Source: Tipula vernalis
Taxonomy: Eukaryota > Arthropoda > Insecta > Diptera > Tipulidae
Reading direction: 5' to 3'
Assembly: GCA_958295665.1 (NCBI GenBank)
Contig: OY282560.1
Span: forward strand, 28,075,992-28,139,991
DNA length: 64,000 nt
Both the position numbers and the translations under genes were made by a program. The notes under the pieces were generated by a model. That model did no database searches. It was given only the letters and a program-made list of their open reading frames with translations, and had not been told where the DNA came from. This document shows, piece by piece, positions 10,644-20,927 of the stretch (position 1 is its first letter; each line of letters begins with the position of its first letter).

Positions 10644-11954
10644 ATGTTTCGAAATCGCCGTGCTTACAAAAACACTAAACCACGAAAACCGCCCACCATT
10701 GATCCATATCAATCCATTTTAAATTTAAACGATGATTGTTTATATGAACTATTAACGTATTTACCATTACAAGATTTATGTAGCATTGGCATTACGTGCA
10801 ATCGGATAAATCAAGTTGCTAAAAAACTTTATGGTCGTCGTTTCACTAATTTGAATGCAAAACACTTTTTAACGAAAAATCATCACAATTTAACAACCGA
10901 AAGAAAAATGGGTATCATAATTAAAGAAATAGCACTTGATGTTAAGGCATTCGAGATCTCAGAAGAAATTGAAGAGGAAAATAGTTCGAAGTCATGGGAA
11001 GCACTTATCAGATTGATATTGCTTCATTGTCGTAATATTACAGATCTAAAAATAGGATTCCGCATTGATGATCGATTTAGTCAAGAAATTAGTGCACTTG
11101 AAAATTTCCAAAAATTAAAAACTCTCCATATATCGTGTGGCAGTATTCGGTTAAATAATATGAACCGATTAGAAAATTTACATCTTACATCTTACGGTGC
11201 TGATAATATGTCACACCTATTGACGCTAAAAAATTTGAAAAGTCTATATTTGCGTGAGACGAAAATGGATACTAATGTATTATCTCAAATTTGTGACAAT
11301 AATCCCGATATCAAACAGATGGAAATACCTAACCAACCGAATCGAAATACAAACGCTGCAAACCTTATTTTAATTATCGATAAACTCAAAAATTTAGAAG
11401 AGATTGTTATAACGCTAAACTTCGGCTGCGATAGAAGTACAATCCAAAGAATTTCTGAAATAAAATATTTAAAACGTCTCTCGATTAGTGATTCTGCATC
11501 AGGTTTATTGGCAAAACTACTCGAATTGGATCAGCTAGAATCCCTTTCATACTCTTGTGCAAATCCAGACGATATAGATATAATAACGAAATTTACTAAA
11601 TTAAAATATTTATGTATCACGAACTTCAACGATATCCATATGAATTCCTTGAAATCACAATGTACTCTAGAACATGCAGAGTTTAATTTTTCGAATAGTG
11701 TAACAAACGAAGGGGTCATAACTTTTGTCAAGGGCGCAATCAATTTGAAATACTTGAGCTTATGCCAAAGCTATAACTGTGATGAGAACGTTTTAGAAAT
11801 GCTTATGGATTTGGTCAGAAATTGCGGTAGAAAATCAAAGTTAACGGTAAAGTGTGATTTTATTTATAGGTGGCAAATAAAAGATTATCCAATACTGGAT
11901 TTAATTGTCCTACCACATAGGCAAGATTATGATGATTATTATAGTAGCTGCTAG
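10644..11954 (+). CDS. F-box/leucine-rich-repeat protein 1
   Basis: An intact 436-codon frame from ATG 10644. After a basic N-terminus (RNRRAYKNTKPRK) comes an F-box at residues 26-63 with the LPLQDLCSIGITCNRIN core. F-boxes bind Skp1 in SCF ubiquitin ligases. From about residue 110 to 400 there are irregular leucine-rich repeats (LKTLHISCG, LENLHLTSYG, LKSLYLRETKM, LKRLSISDSAS, LEHAEFNFS, LKYLSLCQSYN), the part that usually selects the substrate. No signal peptide or membrane segment is visible, so it is probably intracellular. It is about 85-90 percent identical by eye to the protein at 38355, which is 3 residues longer and lacks two residues near 253. Frames are open throughout, and a splice acceptor precedes and an AATAAA follows, so it is probably expressed. 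Substrate unknown. F-box/LRR families are greatly expanded in some nematoceran flies, which is context only. Confidence 0.88.
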   Translation: MFRNRRAYKNTKPRKPPTIDPYQSILNLNDDCLYELLTYLPLQDLCSIGITCNRINQVAKKLYGRRFTNLNAKHFLTKNHHNLTTERKMGIIIKEIALDVKAFEISEEIEEENSSKSWEALIRLILLHCRNITDLKIGFRIDDRFSQEISALENFQKLKTLHISCGSIRLNNMNRLENLHLTSYGADNMSHLLTLKNLKSLYLRETKMDTNVLSQICDNNPDIKQMEIPNQPNRNTNAANLILIIDKLKNLEEIVITLNFGCDRSTIQRISEIKYLKRLSISDSASGLLAKLLELDQLESLSYSCANPDDIDIITKFTKLKYLCITNFNDIHMNSLKSQCTLEHAEFNFSNSVTNEGVITFVKGAINLKYLSLCQSYNCDENVLEMLMDLVRNCGRKSKLTVKCDFIYRWQIKDYPILDLIVLPHRQDYDDYYSSC

Positions 11955-11965
11955 TTATTTAAAAC

Positions 11966-11971
11966 AATAAA
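11966..11971 (+). terminator. Polyadenylation signal of F-box gene 1
   Basis: AATAAA twelve bases after the stop codon, within AACAATAAATAAATAAAG. The next AATAAA-like overlaps follow immediately. The equivalent position after gene 2 keeps the signal. Confidence 0.5.
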
Positions 11972-12124
11972 TAAATAAAGTTTAATTTTTAAATGTTAAA
12001 TTAGTATTTTTAATGTTACAGTATTTATGTGGCGCCATGAAGACCCAAAAATTCATTCGCAAATAGCTATTAAGAATTATTCGACAATATCGAAAATAAA
12101 CTACAAAAAAATTACAAAAAAAAT

Positions 12125-12608
12125 TGAGGTGTGGCCAACACACGACTTTCTTTTATGAACAGAGAATTTTGAGAAATTTTATTTTTTTATAACTTTTTTT
12201 TTTTTAATTTTTAAATTTTTAATTTTTTTTTTTTAATTTTTTATTTTTATTTGTTTTTAATTTTTGGAAACATTTTGTATTAAGTAGTTTTTTGTAAACC
12301 TTATACTTTTTAAGATATTTGCAAAATAAATTTTCTGGACCAAGGGAGTGGCCACTTCCGGTTAGCCGATTTGGAGTAAAATTCACTGGGACCTCCCAAT
12401 TTATCAAACAAGCTTAAATCTGAAGTTTCAGTTCGATTGGTTAAACCATCTGGGCTGTAGAGAGGACACAGACAGACTGACAGACAGACACCATTTCGAA
12501 ACCCACTTTTTCGGACTCAGGGGACCTCAAAACAGATAAATCTCTAAAAATCTCAAGGTCCAAAATTTTCATGATTACTATACTTTATTTTACTAGAGTA
12601 AAAGAAAG
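12125..12608. mobile_element. About 480-bp non-autonomous insertion private to block C
   Basis: Block A reads straight through (ACAAAAAAATTTAAAAAAAAAATTAATATT near 40505) where block C has this extra sequence. It contains a GACAGACTGACAGACAGACA stretch near 12470 and a partial inverted pair ACTTTCTTTTA (near 12145) / TAAAAGAAAGT (near 12600). There is no coding frame. The exact borders are blurred by A-runs. Class undetermined; it could be a SINE-like or DNA-transposon derivative. Confidence 0.5.
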
Positions 12609-13403
12609 TAAAAATTAATATTAATTTATCAATTAAGCGGAAAATTAAAAAAATATCCAAAACTAAAACATACGTTACGAACTGAATAACTGAATTTTTT
12701 TATCTCACGATTTATTATTAAACACGCGTATGCAGTCATTACCTCAAGAGCAGTCGCATATTGTTCGACTTTATCGAAAACAAAGCGCGGTCGTCAACTT
12801 TTTTATTTTCATAATAGGAAAATTTTCGATATGATCGCAAAAAAAGCGCGTCGAATAATTTCATAATAGCTCATTTTCGACATTGTCGAAAAAAAAGCGC
12901 GCATCAAAAATTGCATAATAGCCCCTCTGGTCATCCTGAAAGTGTCCAATAAGTATCCGCATTCTATATCCGAACCTAGTATAGTTTCTCCTAAACAATT
13001 CGATTAAACGAGTGGTCAGATCATTTGGTGGTCCTTTTCCAATTTTGAACTTTAACGTTCCGGCCGCCTTGAACCAGTTGAAAAAATATGTTTTTTATTA
13101 TGTTTGACTCTTAACTAATATTACAAGCCATCTCGTGGCCATATATGAGTAGTTCCTGGATTGAATGAAGGCACTTTCATCGCACATATCTAACTTCGTC
13201 TTAATCGGTTGCAATATAGGTAAGTTCCTTCCTTCGACTTCCTTTTTCTTCTGGTAACCCGATTTTACGGTTGACTTCATTCATTCGTTCAGTGATTTTT
13301 TTTAAGCCAATCATATTCCTCAAAAAAGACAATAAAAAAAAACAAAAAAAAGCTTAAAAAAAAATACTGAACGAATGAATGAAGGCAAAGCTTACCTAAA
13401 TAT
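12609..13403. other. 3' flank of F-box gene 1, then A/T-rich spacer
   Basis: 12609-13236 is the block C copy of 40530-41109. It contains the repeated phrase AAAAAAGCGCG(T)CGAA near 12840-12905. 13237-13403 is spacer with a T/A-homopolymer hairpin: TTCATTCATTCGTTCAGT at 13276-13293 faces ACTGAACGAATGAATGAA at 13365-13382. Confidence 0.5.
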
Positions 13404-14390
13404 ATGTACATCGGGGGCACTGAGGTCGGAATGATTAAATCATTGAATTTAGTGTGGTCGAGTGATAAAGAAAAACGCGGTTCTGTCACAAATGCCTACT
13501 TTAGAATATTTTTCTCGACCGATAAGGATGGCAGATCTCATGCTCTTGAGGTTTTTGACAACTTGACAAATTTATTTAATTTTTTACAAAAGGTTTTTAC
13601 AAGGCTTTTGAAATTTTAATAAGGCATTGGTTCGAAAGTGGGGTAATTGAAAATATGATGTTTGAAGATACAATGGAAGATGAAGCAAGAAAAGCTTTAC
13701 AAATACTCGTGTTAGCATCATGGTAAATATAAATTTAATTAAGACTAGTTTTTGAAAAACTGAATTCATCTTTAATTTAAGCGCATAAAATTCAGTCGCT
13801 CAGGCGAATGTACCAATTCTTCAGGATTATGGTCTTATTGAATTCGGAATGAAAGATCCTGGAGTTTATGCTTCCGTACTAACGTTTTTACTAAATTTAG
13901 TACACGACAAAGATGATTCCAAATTTAGGCGATTCAGTCCAAACGACAAACTCGTTCAAACTGTTAAAGAAACTTATGTATGACTGTATTTTGGAGCGGA
14001 AAATTTTAAAAATTTTAATCCCATTACCGCATCCGTATTTGATTTTATTTATCAAGTATCACAATCACTAGATAAAGTGAAAGAGGAAATATTATATGAA
14101 ATTTTACAAAAAATCGAGAAAAAATCTATAGTTTTCGTCGGACTATCAATATCTACAGTAATTATGGTAGGGCCCCAATCCTGTATAACTTTGTAATTAA
14201 ACACTGCACACTTTATTATAAACTGTATATTTGTTTCAGAAAAGATATTCACAATGTTTATTATGTACACTAAATTTGTTAATACCCATCACCACTGATA
14301 ACACATAAATGCGCGACCGCGAAATTATTAAATAAACAATTTTGATTTTGTCTGATTATTTTTTGTAATTTCACCTGGTAATTTTAATTA

Positions 14391-15611
14391 GGTTAGGTTA
14401 GGTTAGGTTGGAGTGGCTGCTTACGCACACTTAGACCGGTGACGGTCCATTGTGACACCACGGGATGTATCCCCTTTTACTCCTATTGGAACCATTTCGA
14501 GCTACTTATGTAGCGTAAGACGTCCCGCACTTTAATGTTTTCGAGATCCGAGAGGCAGTCCATCCTGAACTTACCTAAGTGTTTGTGCCTTCTGAGAGCC
14601 AATGCTGGACACGAGCAAAGGAAGTGGACCAACGTCTCTTCCTCCTCTTCGTCCAAGCAGCTTCTGCAGAAGTCATTAGCCTCCAGACCCAGCCTTCTTG
14701 CATGTTCTCCAAAAAGGCAGTGTCCCGTGAGAATTCCTACGACCGTTCTTAATTCACGTCTGCGTAAGGATATTAATGCCCTAGTGCGCCCCAAGTCCAG
14801 CTTTGGCCAAACTTGTCTTGCAACTCTACAGGTGAGGGTGTTAGATCACCATTCCCCCGCTGAGGATAGCGCCTGCTTCCCAAGTGCTTGTCTCAGCGCT
14901 GTGATAGGCCTCCCCAGACTTGCCCTTTCCGGTTGCAGCTGGAGAGTCGTACCATGCCTAGCAAGTTCATCTGCCCTGCAGTTCCCCATGACGCCCGAGT
15001 GACCTGGGACCCAGACTACCTGGATGTTGAAATGCTCACCCATCTCATTTAGAGATGAGTGACAACTCAACGCCACCCGTGACGCCAAAGACACCGATTC
15101 TAACGACCGGATCGCCGCTTGACTGTCCACATAGATTGTGATATCGTCTGAGGATAACACATTATGCTTCAACCACGTCATGACCTCCTCAATCGCTACG
15201 ACTTCAGCTTGGTACACGCTGCAGTAATCAGGGAGACGAACAGAAATATTTACATTTAATTTGTCACAGAATACTCCAGCTCCTACTTTGCCGTCTAGCT
15301 TGGAGCCATCTGTGAAGAATTGCAACGCTTCGGTTTCCGATAACGGTCTATCCCTCCAGGATTCCCTTGAAGGGAAGGAGATCCGAAATCGCTTCTCGAA
15401 GCGTAGAGTAGGTTTAATTTAGTCAAGATTCGCCAGCTCATCCTTCAACGATCTGACGATAGTAGAGTGTCCTATACTAAGACACCTCCACTGAGAGACG
15501 GCTGCAAGTCGTACAGCCGTATTTGCCGCCATCTGTTTGCCAAAAATGTCGACCGGAAGAAGGTGCAACATAACAACAATTTGGAAGAAGGTGCAACATA
15601 ACAACATAACA
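14391..15611 (-). mobile_element. 5'-truncated LINE, sister copy of 18948-24589
   Basis: The minus strand matches the last 1.2 kb of the LINE at 18948-24589 (end of RT, RNase H, C-terminal zinc-finger region, 3' UTR) with very few differences. Its 3' end carries (AACCT)3 next to the flank. A target-site duplication TAATTTTAATTAGGT is present at 14379-14393 and 15612-15626, the product of target-primed reverse transcription; its last bases overlap the tail. RNase H at 15325-14990 is still open (FTDGSKLDG). The 5' junction carries a 24-bp duplication (see findings). It landed inside the CAP-D2-like pseudogene. Confidence 0.9.
15555..15606. repeat. 24-bp direct duplication at the LINE 5' junction
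   Basis: GGAAGAAGGTGCAACATAAC followed by AACA occurs at 15555-15578 and again at 15583-15606, separated by ATTT. The sister LINE has this sequence once (near 23411-23432). Confidence 0.9.
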
Positions 15612-16467
15612 TAATTTTAATTAGGTAATTCTCAAATGTTGCGCACAAATCCAGAAAAGCAAAGCTTGATAGATCAATTAATGGCTGATGATGCCACACC
15701 AAAAGAAAAAACGAGAGTGTGTATTTTTTGATGTTTTTTACTGCGCGCGAGATTTTGACAGACGTATGTTTTAATGAATGAAGTGTGTTGCGTTGGGGAA
15801 CAAGGTGCGTTCATGTAAAAGAGTGTGAACATGAATGTGCGAATTGTGGCGATGAACGAGTGATGAATATTTATGTGAATGATTGAATTGGATTGTGAGT
15901 GAGTCGCTACAAATCGATTGAATGGTTGACCGAGGACGAGAAGAATCATAATGTTGGCGGCGAGATTTTGAAGCTCCTCGCTTGGTTTACGGACTATTTA
16001 CTTGATTGGATATGTGGCCATCAAGGAAATGATATTTTTGAATATGGATGTGTACAGCAATACTAAATACCGACATGAGTTGCATAGGGGTTGCGAAAAA
16101 CAATTGTTAGATAGGCATCGAAAGACAAAGAACGCATCAGCGAGTATAACGCATTAAAGCGATTATCGAATTATGAAAGGCAACCAAATGAGGTATAGTA
16201 TTGTAATTTCTTGGCTATGCCGGTAAAATGTTCATCGCTAAAAATGTTTTTTTTTTTTTTTTAACTAAATTTTAGGAGGAAGAAAGTCAGGGTGCCGATG
16301 CTGATGACCGGATTGCCGAAGCAATAAATTATTTATTCGACAAAGTTCTTCTATATTCGGACGATATAATATTCCAAAAATTTGTGACACCTATTTTTGA
16401 AATCTTTAAGTATCCAGGACGGAATCAAGACAGTTGTTTTGTAACGACGAATGCAATGGGACGTCAA

Positions 16468-17895
16468 ATGTTTTTTTTTTTTCCTTTCGCCGTTCCAATC
16501 AAGGGTTTGAGTTGAGTTTTTTTTTTAACTGCAATAATGTGTCGAAAGCACCAGAAACAAATAAGAAAGGGGGCAAAATTAGCGCGAAATTTTGGACTGG
16601 TTTGTCCGTTTTTTTTTTATGACGGGTGCCATAAAACTGAAAATTTTGGTCGGATGATATTTTTTTTTTTTTTTTTGAAAAGTCAGTCAGCGTTCGGGTA
16701 TTAAAGTAAACAGATACTAAAAATTAAAAAAAAAAAAAAAAATTTAGAATTTAATTTTCATAGTAATTATATTAAATTAATTATTAAGTATTATGGACAG
16801 TAGTGTAGTAGTTTGTTAAATTGAAAACTAGTGTATCGAAAAGTACTAATGTGCAGTGGTTTAAATTTATTGGTGATTGCATTATAAAAAAAAAAAACTG
16901 TTTTGGTACATTTGAAGAACGTTTAAAACATTAACGCTTGAAAATAACAGTGCTCGTTTGGCGCAAAAATAAGCCATAAACATTTTATTGTTAAGACTAA
17001 AGAATTTTTTTCTATAAGCGTTGAGTTCGTTTTGCAATTTTATAACCCGTGAATGAAATGGTGAAAGCTAAAACATGTGTTAATAAATTAAGCCCAAAAA
17101 TACGGCTAATTACGAAATAAGTAGTACCTTAAACATTTTACAAGAATAATAATACCTAAATTAAACGTGAAAAGTATCACATTAAGTTAAGTGCGTGAGT
17201 TAATATTAACAGACACAAGTGCAGAAAAAAAAACTATATTATGACACGGTGAAATTGGTTATAAATCATTATCACAATTATTGGTGGTATACGAGTCAGA
17301 AGTTATTGAAATATATGTACTAAAAATTGATAATATCTTGTGTTTGAGTGCTCGAAAATTTTCATATCGAAGCATACACCACACAAAAAATATAATTTAT
17401 GTTTGGTAAATCCAGCGTAAAAGACATTTAAAGGTTACGCGTGGTTAGTGCAGTGCTTCCCTCCAAAGTAAACTATGTGTGTTAACCACATGCCTGATTT
17501 TCAACAATCAACATGCAGCATAACCAACCATCAACGTGGACATTAACAAGTAATTTTTATTTATTATTATGCATTATAATTTTAAAATTCATCCATAATT
17601 CTTTTTCTTTCTTATTGTATCAATTTTATTTTAACTAAATGAATCTAACTTTAATAATTACAAGTTCTAATTATTAACTTTTATTTATCTAAATTTTTTT
17701 TTCGGTTTGGTTTGTATAAATTTATATTTAAGAATAGCTAGCTAGGGTCCAGGGTGTGTATTTTAGTATCATAGTTTATTTCAATATTGTTTATCGCTTG
17801 ATTTCGGATTACGTATTTATTAATTTTTTTTTTATTTGATTATTGGAATCGATTATTTGTGGGATATTGTTAAAAATATTTTGTTTATAATTTCT

Positions 17896-17938
<43 letters not shown>

Positions 17939-18936
17939 AATTTTGGTTCTTAATGAATTGTACGACCTTGTCTTTTGAATTTCGCTTTGTTTTCAGTTTT
18001 TGCCTCCTTTCGGTTTGAAATGACTGTGTGAGTTATGTTTTCGAGGATGAGTTCAAGGTAAGTATACCCTTCAGATAGGTGAGTGAAGAGAGAAAAAAAA
18101 AAAAAACTAAATAAATTGTTGCTTCCTACCCAGTCTTCTCCCTATCCTGCGGTCCAACTCGATCCACGTCATGTCTCGGGAAAATCCACGCCCTTCCCTG
18201 AGCTTTAGCCAGCAAAATGACCGCCCCGAGACTCTGAAAATGACGTGGATATTCTGTTAACTGATGTGAATTCAGGGTTGTGGTTCAAACCTAAAATAAA
18301 TAAGCATGTTGAGCCGCAACTCAATTTCATTTCGTTACAGTTTCTTGGCTGCGGTTACTGTAATTCTTCGTTTTATGTTCGTGTGCCACAGTGTAATTCT
18401 GTGTTTCGTGTAATTCTTCGTTTTATGTTCGTGTGTTCGAATGCCACAAAAATATCCGGGTATAATTCCATAAATTACATGATGACCAAAGAGGAACTTT
18501 AAGAGCTCGCGCTTTATATGAGACTCAATTACCGGATGGATTTTGTCGAACACGAAATGGATTCAGCGCTAGAAAGCTTGATTTGAGCAAAATACAAAAT
18601 ATGAACATTAAAATAAATGTAAAAAGTTTTAGTAATGAATTTATTTTTTCCGCGTCCACGCGGATTCTATAATCGATGTTACTTTAAATTACTTGTAAAT
18701 TCTTAGTTTCCCATTTAACAGAATTATTGCACTGTTAAAAATACTTTCAAAATTTTAAAAACGTTGTGTAGCCAACTTCATAATATTAAAAAAAAAAATT
18801 TTGTTTTTACAAAACAAGATCTTACGTCATTGATTTCGTTTTTATAAGTTTATACTGTATTTTTCCAAATTTTTTACATAGACATACAAAGAAAAAGTAA
18901 ATTTGTACAATTTTATTTTAATTATATTAATCAAAT
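16468..18936. other. Homopolymer-rich non-coding region
   Basis: Long T and A runs (16468, 16660, 16725, a 34-T run near 17901, 18095) in AT-rich DNA. Three details stand out. A good splice-donor context AAG/GTAAGTAT lies at 18056-18065, with a pyrimidine tract ending CCCAG at 18132 shortly after. There is a GC-richer imperfect hairpin at 18161-18180 / 18224-18250 (ATCCACGTCAT...GTCTCGGG). A 27-bp direct repeat (TGTAATTCTTCGTTTTATGT...) sits at 18359-18385 and 18409-18435. No convincing gene. Confidence 0.45.
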
Positions 18937-19565
18937 TACTAAATTTACCCGTGGCGTACTGCAGCTATCGGGGGGGTCACAGGTGGTGGATAATGGACGG
19001 CCTATCGATAGGTAGGCTAGCGGTGAATTAAATAAGCCGCCCCCAACCGCAGTTCAGCTGGTGGGAGAGTCTCAGGGAACTGGGGAGTGGTTAACCTCAG
19101 TTCATTAAACTCTGAGTGCCTATGATGCCCAGCATGGAAACGCGAACAGATGGCGCCAGAAAACCATCGACCAATAACCACGGCGGACTGGGCGTCGTGT
19201 CCTCTCTGCACCTCCGGAGTCTCCGCGGGTGATGAGTGGGGGTACCACTATAAACGGGTGACCCGGGGAATGGAATGGATCCCATTGGATTGGGCTCTCC
19301 ATGTGAATAGGTGAAAGGGGGAGAGAATGTGGGCGGAGGGAAGGAGGTGCTAGGAGGCCGCGGTGCTAGCGAGCCGAATGGGCTGGATTAAGGTGTTAAG
19401 CGACCCGTGCTGATGATCAACTAGGCTGGGGGCCCATTTAACAAAGCCCAGTCGCTAACGGAGCCCTCTGGATATCTGGCGACCTCCAGTTGTATTTAGC
19501 CTTACCTGCGTATTCGGATCTCTGCGCAGGCGGACCTCTATTTCTCCGATACTCGTGGGAATCAG

Positions 19566-20717
19566 ATGGAAAGATCGAACAACGAAAAAACAAAGGGCAC
19601 CGGCTCTCCTCAAAAGGCGGTATCAGTGAATGGGGGTACCTCGAACCAGGCGGGTGGGGCCTCTAAAGTTGCAAAGGGGGTTGGCTCTAGGGCAAAAGTC
19701 CCGGGAGATAGCGGTACCAACGCAGCACAGGGGAGTGGGACGAGAGACATTCCTCCGGCGAAAAGGCGATACAGGAATCGCCGCTCGGCATTCCGAATTC
19801 TCGAGAAGTGGGCTGCGACCCCCGAGGGGCAGCTTACGGAAGAGCAAAGAACATCAATAGCTTGGGCAAGGAGCACTGTGGGCTGCGGAGGCTCGGAAAG
19901 GGACCATGTGTCGAAAAGACAGCGGTCCCAGGACGAGGTGGAAGTAGTCAACAGCAAGCGGGCCAAGTTGGTGACTGAAAGGAAGCCGAGCTCCAACTCA
20001 GGAACAAAACTGTTCAGCGATGTCCTGAGGGAGCATGTGTTGATGCTAGCCGTCATTGACGAAAGTCAAGAAGATGGGAGCATCACGGCCGAAAAATGGA
20101 GGTTGGTGTATAATGCACTCAACCTCGTCTTTTTAAAGGTCCTGGGTGAAAATCCGGGACCTCCCCCACCCTGCAGAGATGCGGGGTGGTATCAAGGGCG
20201 TGTGAAGTTGACTGCATGCTTGGACTCTAGATCTGTGGATCTATATAAAAAGGCTATAGCCAAAGTAGGGGAGGTGTGGCCAGGCGCAAAGCTTGCGGCA
20301 GTTAGTCGGGAGGAAATTCCCAGCAGGCCAAGGGCACGTGTCTGGCTGCCATCCGAACCGGCTAGCCCTGACGAGGCTTTGGAAATCATTCAGGCCAGTA
20401 ACCCGAGTCTTCCGACCGGAAATTGGAAGATCGTCAAGCAGGAGGAAGCGAAGGGGGGCCCGAAATTATCAATTATGGTAATAAATAAGGAGTGTCTTGC
20501 CCTCCTTCACAAAACGAAGGGAGTAATTGACTTCGGTTTCGGGTCAATTACTCTCAACGATTATAAAAAGGATGGGAGGGAAGCGCGTACGAGAGGCCAA
20601 CCGGAGGATGGTGGCAACCCGCCTAGGCCTGAAGGGGGTACCAGCAGCATGGGGGAGAAGCTGAGGGTAGAGGGGAGAGTGAATCCGGCGACCTCAGTCG
20701 GGCAAGGACTCCCTTGA
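19566..20717 (+). CDS. LINE ORF1 protein (nucleic-acid-binding, gag-like)
   Basis: Intact 383-codon frame. The first 150 residues are Gly/Ser/Lys/Arg-rich and probably disordered (AKRRYRNRRSAFRILEKW). Residues about 155-350 form a folded region (LEIIQASNPSLPTGNWKIVK, then LSIMVINKECLALLHKTKGV) that resembles the DUF4780 domain common in insect retroelement proteins; this is from memory and unverified. The C-terminus is again low-complexity. No CCHC zinc knuckles are visible, unlike many R1 or Jockey ORF1 proteins. Its expected role is to coat element RNA. It is followed after 210 bp by ORF2 in a different frame. Confidence 0.75.
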   Translation: MERSNNEKTKGTGSPQKAVSVNGGTSNQAGGASKVAKGVGSRAKVPGDSGTNAAQGSGTRDIPPAKRRYRNRRSAFRILEKWAATPEGQLTEEQRTSIAWARSTVGCGGSERDHVSKRQRSQDEVEVVNSKRAKLVTERKPSSNSGTKLFSDVLREHVLMLAVIDESQEDGSITAEKWRLVYNALNLVFLKVLGENPGPPPPCRDAGWYQGRVKLTACLDSRSVDLYKKAIAKVGEVWPGAKLAAVSREEIPSRPRARVWLPSEPASPDEALEIIQASNPSLPTGNWKIVKQEEAKGGPKLSIMVINKECLALLHKTKGVIDFGFGSITLNDYKKDGREARTRGQPEDGGNPPRPEGGTSSMGEKLRVEGRVNPATSVGQGLP

Positions 20718-20927
20718 AGGATGAGGAGGGGCATATAAACGAAGGAGCTAGTGTACCGATGGAGGAGGATGTCGGCAGCCCGGCCAGACGGGGGGCACTG
20801 ACAAGTCCTCTACAGAGGGTATGAGGGGTGGCGAGACGGGTGAATCCGGCGCATCCCAAAATACCGAGAAATAATATTCCTGCGGTAGCTGGAATATACC
20901 ATAGAGATAGGTAGAGGTTAAACGGTT

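Larger units (their letters stand above)
1822..13236 (+). repeat. Segmental duplication block C (older copy of 28318-41109)
   Basis: From AACACTACTTATCTGGCTCT at 1822 to CCTTCCTTCGAC near 13236 this block matches 28318-41109 in the same order and orientation: AT-rich flank, old Gypsy pol relic, F-box/LRR gene, and 3' flank. Similarity is clear but less than between blocks A and B. Block C carries private insertions (2446-3105, 3261-3429, the Copia at 5578-10039, 12125-12608). It lacks the Mag-like Gypsy and the 39742-40431 element of block A. Those differences give empty sites that define the insertions exactly. Confidence 0.85.
13404..16467 (+). pseudogene. Condensin complex subunit 1 (CAP-D2)-like pseudogene, split by a LINE
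   Basis: Four stretches read in order like the HEAT-repeat region of CAP-D2, the non-SMC subunit of condensin I. At 13430 there is IKSLNLVWSSDKEK and VTNAYFRIFFS; at 13600-13720, HWFESGVIENM and ARKALQILVLAS, ending at a GT donor. From 13800 come YGLIEFGMKDPG and DKLVQTVKETY, then NPITASVFDFIYQVSQ. At 16275-16467 there is DADDRIAEAINYLF after a TTTTAG acceptor. Defects are a frameshift near 13595, an in-frame TGA at 13981, the 1.2 kb LINE at 14391-15611, and a T-run at the end. The piece at 15900-16195 is only partly readable. The match was recognised from memory of CAP-D2; other HEAT proteins are possible but less likely. No duplicated copy exists in the window. Confidence 0.55.

Noticed and set aside
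17836..18018. 60-codon frame through the poly-T tract
   Set aside because: Phe run from a homopolymer; no support.
19610..20056. Minus-strand frames opposite LINE ORF1
   Set aside because: Shadow frames of a GC-rich coding region without motifs.
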